DNA of 64,000 bases from Phaeodactylibacter sp. (GTDB taxonomy: Bacteria > Bacteroidota > Bacteroidia > Chitinophagales > Saprospiraceae), in the NCBI RefSeq assembly GCF_022763345.1, contig NZ_JALEGS010000049.1, forward strand, positions 1 to 64,000, written 5' to 3'. A model generated the notes under the pieces. The model had not been told where the DNA came from. It worked only from the letters and a program-made list of their open reading frames with translations, and did not search any database. Position numbers and translations under genes: made by a program. Below, in pieces: positions 42,922 through 50,486 of this stretch. Position 1 is the first letter of the stretch. Each line of letters begins with the position of its first letter.

Positions 42922-44508
42922 ATGTCTAAGAAGTATTTTGACATCCACGCCCCGGTTTTTTATCCTTCGGCTGTTATCATCCTGATCTTCATTGGGCTGA
43001 CGCTGGGGATAGGGGAGCCGATGGAAGAGATTTTTTCAAAAACCACCGCCGGGATTACCACTAATGCCGGATGGCTGCTGGTAATGGCGGTGAATATTTT
43101 CCTGGCGTTTTCCCTCTACTTCGCCTTTAGTAAAATGGGTCAGATCCGCCTCGGAGGGCCCAAGGCAAAGCCCGACTTCAGCACTTTTGCCTGGTTTGCG
43201 ATGCTCTTTTCGGCGGGTATGGGCATCGGGCTGCTGTTCTTTAGTGTGGCAGAGCCGATTCTTCACTATTCCAATCCTCCGCGTGGTGCCGCCAATCCTG
43301 CTGCTGCCGCACAGGATGCTATGAAGTTTACCTTTTTGCACTATGGGCTGCATGCGTGGGCTATCTATGCAATCGTGGGTATGTCCCTCGCCTTTTTTAC
43401 CTTCAATAAGAAACTGCCCCTGACGCTACGCTCGGTATTTTACCCACTGTTAGGGGACCGTATTCACGGGCCGATAGGGAACATCATTGATGTGGTGGCT
43501 GTGGTGGCTACGTTGTTTGGGCTTGCTACTTCTCTAGGGTTTGGTGTACAGCAGGTTTCAGCTGGACTTGCCCACCTTTTTGATACACCGGATACGGTTA
43601 ACATGCAGGTCTTTTTGATCGCTGCAATTACCGGTGCCGCTACGATTTCTGTTGTGTTGGGGCTCGACAAGGGGGTGCGGGTGCTCAGCGAACTCAATAT
43701 GCGCATGGGGTTGATTTTCCTAATCGCTATGCTTATTCTTGGGCCTACCGTCTTTCTGATGGATTCCTTTATTCAAAATACCGGCGCTTATCTGCAAGAG
43801 CTGATTTCCATTGGTGCCTGGACGGAGTCTTATGCCGGTACCACCTGGCAGCACGACTGGTCTGTTTTCTATTGGGCCTGGTGGATTTCCTGGTCGCCAT
43901 TTGTAGGTATGTTTATTGCCCGGGTGTCGAAGGGGCGTACGGTACGAGAGTTTTTTCTGGGCGTACTGTTGGTGCCATCTTTGCTGACGTTCCTGTGGAT
44001 GTCTGTTTTCGGAGGTTCCGCGCTCTTCCTTGAGTTGAATGGGATAGGGGATATCGCCACGGCTGTAAATGAGAATATTGCCACAGCCTTATTTGTACTG
44101 CTGGAGGAGTATCCATTGAGTTTTGTGACCTCTATTATTGGTATCTTGCTGGTGACCAGCTTTTTTGTGACTTCTTCAGACAGTGGATCACTGGTAATAG
44201 ACAGTATTACTTCCGGTGGAAAACTGGACGCGCCAGTGGGGCAGCGTATTTTCTGGGCCCTTTCGGAGGGGGCGGTTGCTGCTACCCTGCTTTTGGGAGG
44301 TGGTTTAAAAGCCCTTCAGACTGCTGCGATCTCCACCGGCCTGCCCTTTACCCTATTGCTGTTTGTAATGTGTTATAGTTTATACAAAGGGCTGGTTAAG
44401 GAATTCGAAGAGATGCAGCAGCAAAAACAGCTGAAAGAGCGGGAGTCCTACCGGCAGGTCTTATCAGAACTCATTGCCAAGCGGCAGAAAAAAAATAAAG
44501 TCGAATAA
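42922..44508 (+). CDS. BCCT family betaine/choline/carnitine transporter
   Basis: The 528-residue protein has about 12 membrane helices. Family signatures are FAMLFSAGMGIGLLFFSVAEPILHY and YWAWWISWSPFVGMFIARVSKGRTVREFFLG, followed by VTSSDSGSLVIDSITSGG. BCCT carriers import glycine betaine or related osmolytes driven by Na+ or H+; the substrate cannot be decided by eye. The start was set at the Met before SKKYFDIHAPVFYPS, where homology begins. A short charged C-terminal tail is present. The UspA gene follows after 3 nt, so the two are expected to be co-transcribed. Confidence 0.94.
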   Translation: MSKKYFDIHAPVFYPSAVIILIFIGLTLGIGEPMEEIFSKTTAGITTNAGWLLVMAVNIFLAFSLYFAFSKMGQIRLGGPKAKPDFSTFAWFAMLFSAGMGIGLLFFSVAEPILHYSNPPRGAANPAAAAQDAMKFTFLHYGLHAWAIYAIVGMSLAFFTFNKKLPLTLRSVFYPLLGDRIHGPIGNIIDVVAVVATLFGLATSLGFGVQQVSAGLAHLFDTPDTVNMQVFLIAAITGAATISVVLGLDKGVRVLSELNMRMGLIFLIAMLILGPTVFLMDSFIQNTGAYLQELISIGAWTESYAGTTWQHDWSVFYWAWWISWSPFVGMFIARVSKGRTVREFFLGVLLVPSLLTFLWMSVFGGSALFLELNGIGDIATAVNENIATALFVLLEEYPLSFVTSIIGILLVTSFFVTSSDSGSLVIDSITSGGKLDAPVGQRIFWALSEGAVAATLLLGGGLKALQTAAISTGLPFTLLLFVMCYSLYKGLVKEFEEMQQQKQLKERESYRQVLSELIAKRQKKNKVE

Positions 44509-44511
44509 CCT

Positions 44512-45405
44512 ATGGTTGCCTACAAATCAATACTGTTCGGTCTGGACCTGACCGATATGGACCAGGTCATGTTGCGCTACGCTCGTTTCCTCTGCGAAGC
44601 CCTTCCGGGAGTGGAGGAGGTCTATTTTCAGCACAACATCCGTTTTGACTATCCCGAAGAAGCGGAATCCCTTCTGGAAGAATTGGAGCGGCCGCTTTCA
44701 GAGCTCATTGGTGAGGAAATTGAAGAAAATATTGATGCCCATTTCCTTCAGCAAAATGGCGGCACGATGCCAGACGTGGATTGGGAAGTCATCGTCACAG
44801 AGGGCAGCTCCACGGCTCAGGAGATCGTGAAAACGGCCAGTGCTCAGGGGGTGGAGCTGATCGTAGTGGGCAAAAAACTATCCTATCAAGGCTCAGGGCA
44901 GGTGGCCGAAAAAGTCTTGCGGCAAGCCTCTTTGAAGTCAGACCTGCTAGCCGTACCGGAGACGGCACCACACCACATGGAGCGCATCGTTGTGCCAATT
45001 GATTTCTCTCCGTCGTCCAGGCGTGCGTTGCTTGCAGGCAAACGGATTGAAAATGCGGTTGGTGGCGTGCTCACGAGCCAGCATGTGTATACCATTCCAA
45101 TGCACTATTTCCCCTTTATCCCGGTACAGGGGTTCCGGAAGTCTATGAAGGAGGAGGCAGAAGACCAGTACAAGCGGTTTCGCCGGGGGCTGCCAGAGCC
45201 GTTGCAGGGCATATCCTGCATATTTACGTATAGTGAAGACCGCACTACAGCTCAGGCGGTGTACGACTTCGCCATTCAAAAAAGCAAAGACCTCGTGGTC
45301 ATTGGGTCAAAGGGGCGCAGTAATATCCCCGCCATACTGCTGGGCAGCACGGCCATACAATTACTGAACTTCGAGTTTCATATCCCGGTATTGATTGTCC
45401 GGTAA
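44512..45405 (+). CDS. universal stress protein with two UspA domains
   Basis: The 297-residue protein has two UspA-like halves. The first (YKSILFGLDLTDMDQVMLRYARFLC, about 1-145) is degenerate. The second (MERIVVPIDFSPSSRRALLAGKRI, about 150-297) keeps the C-terminal nucleotide-binding-type motif VVIGSKGRSNIPAILLGSTAIQLL and ends HIPVLIVR. It follows the BCCT carrier by 3 nt. Usp domains are often found with transporters and can bind ATP or AMP; regulation of the carrier in response to energy state is inferred. Confidence 0.92.
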   Translation: MVAYKSILFGLDLTDMDQVMLRYARFLCEALPGVEEVYFQHNIRFDYPEEAESLLEELERPLSELIGEEIEENIDAHFLQQNGGTMPDVDWEVIVTEGSSTAQEIVKTASAQGVELIVVGKKLSYQGSGQVAEKVLRQASLKSDLLAVPETAPHHMERIVVPIDFSPSSRRALLAGKRIENAVGGVLTSQHVYTIPMHYFPFIPVQGFRKSMKEEAEDQYKRFRRGLPEPLQGISCIFTYSEDRTTAQAVYDFAIQKSKDLVVIGSKGRSNIPAILLGSTAIQLLNFEFHIPVLIVR

Positions 45406-45407
45406 AT

Positions 45408-46235
45408 TCAGGGGTTCAGTTTCTCGCCGCAGTATTTGCAATGGATGGCATCAAGGTCGTGCCCCTCTTGTCCACAGTAACGACAGGCTTGGGTATTGGT
45501 CCTGCCACTCTTATATTCCTTAACAAATTCGGCAGAGACGATACCGGTCGGCACGGCAATAATGGCATAACCCAGTATCATGACCACGGCGGAGATGAGC
45601 TGCCCAAGTTCTGTCCGCGGAGTGATATCGCCATAACCTACGGTGGTAAGGGTGACGACGGACCAGTAGACACCCCGGGGGATGCTGGAGAATCCTTCAT
45701 TACTGCCTCCTTCGATGAGGTACATCAGTGCGCCAATGATAATCACCAGCAGGGAGACAAAAGTGAGGAAAACCGTGATCTTAGCTCGGCTTGCCCGCAG
45801 CGCCTGAATGATAATATCCCCTTCATTAATGAAGTGCGCCATTTTGAATATCCGAAAAATGCGAATCAGCCTGAAGGCACGGATGATCAGGAAATACTGG
45901 GCTGTTGGCAGAAACAGCGCCAGGTAGGACGGCAAAATTGCCAATAAGTCAATAATTCCGAAAAAGCTGGTTGCGTACTTCCTGGGGCGCAGCACGCAGT
46001 AGAGGCGAAGTAGGTACTCTATGGTGAAAAAGACGGTAAATACCCATTCAATTACGGTGAATAAGGCCGCATACTGGCGTTGGAGGGGCTCTACACTCTC
46101 CAGCATCACCGTCAGTACACTGGCGGCAATGAGGATCAGGAGGATGATATCGAACGCTTTCCCTTCGGGCGTATCTGCTTCGAAAATGACCTCATGGAGT
46201 TTGTCCCGGAATGCGGAGGATTCAGATTGCGGCAT
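45408..46235 (-). CDS. voltage-gated-type potassium channel with C-terminal zinc ribbon
   Basis: The 275-residue protein has six membrane segments. S4 carries spaced arginines (RAFRLIRIFRIFKMAHF, about 125-142), the filter is TLTTVGYGDITP and S6 follows (LISAVVMILGYAIIAVPTGIVSAEF). The short C-terminal tail has a zinc-ribbon pair (CRYCGQ and CKYCGEKL), four Cys in total. It is a Kv-type channel; many bacterial homologues lack or replace the tail, and the ribbon could control assembly or sense redox or zinc (inference). Its stop lies 2 nt from the UspA stop, tail to tail. Confidence 0.93.
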   Translation of the reverse strand: MPQSESSAFRDKLHEVIFEADTPEGKAFDIILLILIAASVLTVMLESVEPLQRQYAALFTVIEWVFTVFFTIEYLLRLYCVLRPRKYATSFFGIIDLLAILPSYLALFLPTAQYFLIIRAFRLIRIFRIFKMAHFINEGDIIIQALRASRAKITVFLTFVSLLVIIIGALMYLIEGGSNEGFSSIPRGVYWSVVTLTTVGYGDITPRTELGQLISAVVMILGYAIIAVPTGIVSAEFVKEYKSGRTNTQACRYCGQEGHDLDAIHCKYCGEKLNP

Positions 46236-46498
46236 GTAGTGGTGGCATTAATGCTTGCCGTTAAATTAGGGCTAATTAAATGATTTTGAAAATGGAGCAG
46301 GCGTCATCCGGTGATAAATAAGTAGCGAAAGTTCCTTTTTTGATAAAGATCAGTCCGGATCAACTCGGTAGATTTAACAAGCAGGATGCACACGTCGCAT
46401 TTGGCTGGATTGAAAAAAGGGAGAAGTGGCACTGCAACGCCCTAAAAGCGAGTAGGGAATAATTGGTGGATATAGTTTATATTTCTAAATTTATAATC

Positions 46499-46507
46499 TA
46501 TATTTGC
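46499..46507 (+). promoter_or_regulatory. candidate promoter of the LytTR regulator
   Basis: TATATTTGC fits TAnnTTTG exactly; a second match TATATTTG lies at 46596-46603. Either could start the regulator transcript, giving leaders of about 150 or 50 nt. The rest of the 417-nt gap 46236-46652 is AT-rich and shows no gene or strong hairpin. Confidence 0.35.
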
Positions 46508-46652
46508 AGCCGTTATTTATTGTGTGAGCCCCCCTTTTTTTGAGGTTGATTCGCCACAATTTTAATTTGGTGTAACAATTAATCGAAAATAGTCGTATAT
46601 TTGATAGTGCATTTGGGGCTGTTAGTACTTTAACTACTAAAACAAAATAGCC

Positions 46653-47408
46653 TTGTTCAAAGCCATAATTATTGAAGATGAAGCCAAAGGGCTTAACAAC
46701 CTGAAGAATTTGCTGAAAGAGCATTGTCCTCAGGTGAACATCATTGGAGACGCGGGTTCGATTAGTGAAGGTGCTGCACTCCTGGAAGAAGAATCTCCGG
46801 ATGTGGCATTTCTGGATATTAGTCTGCCAGACGGGCTGGTCTTCCAGCTTTTGAACCAAATCCGACCCATTGATTTTGAGGTGATATTTGTGACGGCTTA
46901 TGAAGAATACGCTGTCAAGGCTTGTGAATACAGCTCCATAGGTTACATACTTAAACCTATTGACCCGGATGCACTTAAAGAGGCAGTCGCCCGCATCAAT
47001 TTGCGGCAAAACTCAGAAGTAGAAAAAAGGCTGGATTTATTCAACAGCTACTACAATAATCCAAACGCTTTCACTAAGATGAGCATCTCTGCTTTGGATG
47101 GTATCTATTTTGTGAACATCGCAGATATCGTCCGTTTCGAAGCAGAAGACAACTACACTCATATTTATCTTAAAAGCGGAGAGCGCATAACAGCTTCCAA
47201 GACCATTAAGGCCTACGAAGACTTGTTGGCACCCTTCAATTTCTATCGAGTCCACAAACGCCACGTGATCAACCTGAATTTTATGCGAAAGTTCGTCAAA
47301 GGAGACGGTGGTTACCTCGTTATGGATGATGATATTCAGATAGAAGTTTCCCGCCGTCGCCGGCCAGCTTTCATGGAAAGAATGAAAAGGTTGCAAGAAG
47401 GGCTTTAA
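46653..47408 (+). CDS. LytTR-family response regulator
   Basis: The 251-residue protein has a receiver domain (AIIIEDEAKGLNNLKNLL; phospho-acceptor Asp in PDVAFLDISLPDG; YILKPIDPDAL for the Lys) and a C-terminal LytTR DNA-binding domain (IVRFEAEDNYTHIYLKSGE, KTIKAYEDLL, FYRVHKRHVINLNFM, EVSRRRRPAFMERM). No ATG fits: an in-frame TAA lies just upstream, so the start must be TTG at 46653. Its likely partner is the TPR histidine kinase at 48109; the two flank a double-glycine peptide gene. LytTR regulators often control peptide-signal systems. Confidence 0.93.
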   Translation: MFKAIIIEDEAKGLNNLKNLLKEHCPQVNIIGDAGSISEGAALLEEESPDVAFLDISLPDGLVFQLLNQIRPIDFEVIFVTAYEEYAVKACEYSSIGYILKPIDPDALKEAVARINLRQNSEVEKRLDLFNSYYNNPNAFTKMSISALDGIYFVNIADIVRFEAEDNYTHIYLKSGERITASKTIKAYEDLLAPFNFYRVHKRHVINLNFMRKFVKGDGGYLVMDDDIQIEVSRRRRPAFMERMKRLQEGL

Positions 47409-47744
47409 GCCTTCCCTGCCATCGCTGCTCAATAATGAGCAACAGAACAGACACCACCCAATTCAACCATTACGATTTGTACTGGTTAAGGTCCTTGTAC
47501 TGTTGTATAGAATTCCCATAACATATCTACACAAAACACTTAACGATTTACAAACGCATTAGCACCTGATTTTGTCTGGTGTGAAGAGCAATCACATAGG
47601 AAAGCCGTCTATGCGAGATATAAATATATTAAGCTTGCGGCCACAATGCTTCGGTGCATTGGATTGTTTTTTTACTTTTACAGGCGCACAGGTAAGTGAT
47701 AATGCTTATGTTATTAAAAGCCCGTGCAGAAAATCTAATTTACT

Positions 47745-47888
47745 ATGGGAAGATCAAAGAAGAACCTCGATGACATTAAGAAGGAGCTAAAGTCGATCAA
47801 AAAAGAGGATATGAAAAAGATCGTCGGTGGTAAAAAGGGTAAAAAGAAAAATTGGAATAAAGGCTGTGGCGGCATAGTCCCACAGTAA
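47745..47888 (+). CDS. double-glycine leader peptide (candidate signal or RiPP precursor)
   Basis: This 47-codon gene starts at ATG 47745. Residues 1-29 form a charged helical leader (NLDDIKKELKSIKKEDMKKI, then VGG), ending in Gly28-Gly29 with hydrophobic positions at Leu15, Ile18, Met23 and Ile26, as in leaders of peptides cut by C39 peptidase-ABC exporters. The remaining 18 residues (KKGKKKNWNKGCGGIVPQ) are very basic and hold one Trp and one Cys. A candidate -7 box (TACTTTTA, 47673-47680) precedes it and a strong terminator follows at 47918-47954, so it is a complete transcription unit. It lies between a LytTR regulator and its probable kinase. Coding status and function are inferred. Confidence 0.65.
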   Translation: MGRSKKNLDDIKKELKSIKKEDMKKIVGGKKGKKKNWNKGCGGIVPQ

Positions 47889-47917
47889 CTTTCAAGATAT
47901 TTACCCCCCTTCTGGAA

Positions 47918-47954
47918 ATGGCTATACCTATTCATTTAGGCATAGCCATTTTTT
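47918..47954 (+). terminator. intrinsic terminator after the peptide gene
   Basis: ATGGCTATACCTA (47918-47930) pairs with TAGGCATAGCCAT (47937-47949; one internal A-C mismatch), followed by a run of T. It closes the peptide gene and separates it from the kinase gene. Confidence 0.8.
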
Positions 47955-48108
47955 ATATTTGTCTTCTGTTGAAATTGTTCCGAAACATTCCGAACTTACG
48001 AAAATAAACCTTTAGGCGGGCGTGCCTGCTTTTATAGGTAGCCCTTTGACAATTTACCCCTTTCGATAGCCGCTACGATTAGGTTATCGCAACCTACATT
48101 CCTTTACC

Positions 48109-50067
48109 ATGTTTATCGAAGCCTCCGAACAACGTGTCGTTAATGTGCAGCAGCTGGAAAACAAGCTCTATCTGCAACCGGACCCCAGGCAGCGGCTGAT
48201 TCTGCTGGACAAGCTGATCGCTCATTACGTGTTTTCCAATATTGAGCGTGCTGAAGAACTCCTCGAAGAGCTCTACAAAATACTCCGGGATATCGAAACG
48301 CCAGACCTGCTGCTGAATTATCATCTCTATGAGGCTACGATCAAGAACCAGATGTACGACTATGACGAGGCAGAGTTCCACTACCAGACTGCAATGGGGA
48401 TGCTACAGGAAAGAGGGGCGGTTAATCAACAGACCGAAGTCTACATCGACTACGCCGGCTTGTGCATCAATAAGGCAGACATGGAGCGGGCGCACGACTA
48501 CCTGACTAAAGCCGGGAAAATTCTGAAAACCTTTCCCAGTGAACGCCTGCGGGCCCGCCTGATATGCCGGGAAGGCTTTCTGCAGCTCCACTATGGCAAC
48601 TACTCTAAAGCCATCGAGATGCTGCTGCAGGCTGATAAGATGATTACAATGCTTCAGTCACCACTGGATTTGAAGGATTATTATTTTCTCACGCTGATTC
48701 ATTCCGGGCTGGGACAAATCTATGAAGGCAATGACGAGCCTGAAAAAAGCATCCGGGCACGCCGAAAAGTCGTGGAAATGTGCGAACAGATGGGCATTCG
48801 TACCCGCTTGTCCTGGCATTACCTTAGTGTAGGTAAAAGCTACATGGCACAGGGGGAACAGGAAAATGCTGAAGGCTTCTTCCGACTTGCTTTGGAAAAT
48901 GCAGATGACGCCAGCGAAGACGCCCGTGCCAACGCGTTTGCTAACCTAGGCTTTTGCTACATGGAGCGTGATCAGTACAAAGAAGCACTGGAACTCTTCG
49001 ACCTTGCTCATGAGGTCTACTCACAAAAACCGGAAAAAAACAACAAAAACTTCTCCAACGTCGCCCTATGGCGGGGAGAAATCTTCCAAAAACTGAACGA
49101 CACAGAACAGTCGCTGAAGCAGCTGGAAATGGCGCTCCATTTTGCCGAAAAAACAGAAGATTACCAGCAAATTGCCAATATCTGCAAGGAACTGGCCGCC
49201 TTTCACGCCAGACATTTAGATTATAAGCTGGCCTACGAATATCAGTGTAAGCACGATGAGTACATGGAGCGCTATCATAGAGATGTGGACCAGCGTAAGC
49301 AACGCGAAGTGGAAGCCAAGTACGAGGCGGAGAAAAAACGACAGGAGACAGAGTTGCTGGAGCTGAAAGCTACCCGCCTTCAGCTCAAGGCACTCCGCGC
49401 TCAGATGAACCCTCACTTCATGTATAATGCGCTGAACTCCATTCAGAATTACATTACTTCCCACGATGTCGATTCGGCCACAAAATACCTGGCCAAGTTT
49501 GCCCAACTGATGAGGCGAAGCCTGGAGTACTCCGACCTTGAAGTGATCTCCCTGGAGGACGAAATTGAATTCCTGGAACAATACCTTGTAATTAATGAAA
49601 AACTCCGCTTCGAGCATAAACTGAGTTACGAAATCATTATTGATGAGGAAATAGAGGAGGACATCCTTTGTGTGCCCACCATGATCATTCAGCCTTACGT
49701 TGAAAATGCCATCGAACACGGGCTGCGTACACGGGAGAACGGGCTGATCAAGGTGTTCTTTTTCCTGTTTGATGAGCAAACTATATTGTGCCGGGTAGAA
49801 GACAACGGTATTGGCAGGGACAGAGCACTGCAGCTTCAGATGAATGACCCCCGCTATCAAAATCACCGCTCCCGTGGGACAAGCATTACCGAAAACCGGC
49901 TTCGAATTCTGCACACCGGCAATGTCCAAAAAGAGGAAGTCTTTGTACATACGCACGACCTCAAGGACCCTGAGACAGGAGAGGCGCTGGGTACCCGGGT
50001 AGAGATCAAGATTCCTATTCTGGAAATCAAGGTCAGCCCATCTGCTCAATCCACCACTACTTTATAA
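48109..50067 (+). CDS. soluble TPR histidine kinase (LytS/His_kinase type)
   Basis: The 652-residue protein has no signal peptide or membrane segment. Residues about 1-400 form a TPR array (LLNYHLYEATIKNQMYDYDEAEFHYQTA and ANLGFCYMERDQYKEALELF among others). A coiled coil (about 405-445) follows, then the His_kinase domain with LRAQMNPHFMYNALNSIQNYI (phospho-acceptor His), PYVENAIEHGL (N box) and VEDNGIGRDRA (G box). A cytosolic TPR sensor upstream of a LytTR partner suggests detection of an internal ligand or protein, perhaps a peptide as in the unrelated Rap/PlcR TPR sensors. An upstream hairpin AGGTT-ATCGC-AACCT (48081-48095) may affect the leader. Confidence 0.9.
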   Translation: MFIEASEQRVVNVQQLENKLYLQPDPRQRLILLDKLIAHYVFSNIERAEELLEELYKILRDIETPDLLLNYHLYEATIKNQMYDYDEAEFHYQTAMGMLQERGAVNQQTEVYIDYAGLCINKADMERAHDYLTKAGKILKTFPSERLRARLICREGFLQLHYGNYSKAIEMLLQADKMITMLQSPLDLKDYYFLTLIHSGLGQIYEGNDEPEKSIRARRKVVEMCEQMGIRTRLSWHYLSVGKSYMAQGEQENAEGFFRLALENADDASEDARANAFANLGFCYMERDQYKEALELFDLAHEVYSQKPEKNNKNFSNVALWRGEIFQKLNDTEQSLKQLEMALHFAEKTEDYQQIANICKELAAFHARHLDYKLAYEYQCKHDEYMERYHRDVDQRKQREVEAKYEAEKKRQETELLELKATRLQLKALRAQMNPHFMYNALNSIQNYITSHDVDSATKYLAKFAQLMRRSLEYSDLEVISLEDEIEFLEQYLVINEKLRFEHKLSYEIIIDEEIEEDILCVPTMIIQPYVENAIEHGLRTRENGLIKVFFFLFDEQTILCRVEDNGIGRDRALQLQMNDPRYQNHRSRGTSITENRLRILHTGNVQKEEVFVHTHDLKDPETGEALGTRVEIKIPILEIKVSPSAQSTTTL

Positions 50068-50172
50068 ACCCCTCTACCCGTTAGATAATTTAACCCTGCC
50101 ATTACCGGGCCCAAACTGACCGTACCCGGAAAGGTGCCTCCAAAGAGGTATGCAAAACCTTATCTTGCTACC

Positions 50173-50232
50173 AGTTTTCTCATAGTATGTTTGTTTGAAC
50201 CTCCTGCACCTAACACCGGTGCAGGTTTTTTT
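50173..50232 (+). ncRNA. candidate ~60-nt small RNA, copy 1
   Basis: The unit consists of the 19-nt block AGTTTTCTCATAGTATGTT (50173-50191), a short spacer and an intrinsic terminator (CCTGCACC 50203-50210 with GGTGCAGG 50218-50225, then seven T). A -7-like TATCTTGC lies 12 nt before the block, so transcription could start at or near its first base. The block is identical to that of copy 2 while the stem sequence differs, as expected if the 5' part is the functional portion. No ORF of note lies in it. It could also be two terminators behind a conserved site of unknown type. Confidence 0.5.
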
Positions 50233-50333
50233 ATGCCATTTTCTATCCCAGCGGCACCTTAATCTCCTCCAGCCTTCCCGCTTTCTAATTGCCCCTCCGT
50301 TCACCTATTAGCTTTTCTTAAATTTGACCGTGT

Positions 50334-50394
50334 AGTTTTCTCATAGTATGTTAGTGCTCCTACATTCAGTCTCCCCTGATGTAGGAGTTTTTTT
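50334..50394 (+). ncRNA. candidate ~60-nt small RNA, copy 2
   Basis: This unit repeats the 19-nt block AGTTTTCTCATAGTATGTT (50334-50352), followed by a terminator with different arms (CTCCTACAT 50357-50365 and ATGTAGGAG 50379-50387, then seven T). An exact -7 element TAAATTTG (50319-50326) precedes the block by 7 nt, giving better promoter support than copy 1. It ends about 90 nt before the GluQ-like gene, so it might instead be a leader attenuator of that gene. The rest of 50068-50486 shows nothing else. Confidence 0.55.
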
Positions 50395-50486
50395 GTGGAG
50401 TGATCTGCCGGGCGCCTATCAGGTTGGTGAAAGCCTGCTCAGGTGCTATCTTGCCCGGCAGATGAACTTCGGGAAATGCATGTATT

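Noticed and set aside
47435..47521. 28-codon ORF just after the LytTR gene as a second signal peptide
   Set aside because: No leader features, no GG site and no terminator; length is easily reached by chance.
47472..47549. ACGATTT direct repeat as a LytTR binding site
   Set aside because: The copies are 71 bp apart, whereas LytTR sites are usually close direct repeats about 21 bp apart; a 7-mer pair is expected by chance.
49216..50049. 277-codon minus-strand ORF opposite the TPR kinase
   Set aside because: Covers the conserved kinase domain on the other strand; no family features.
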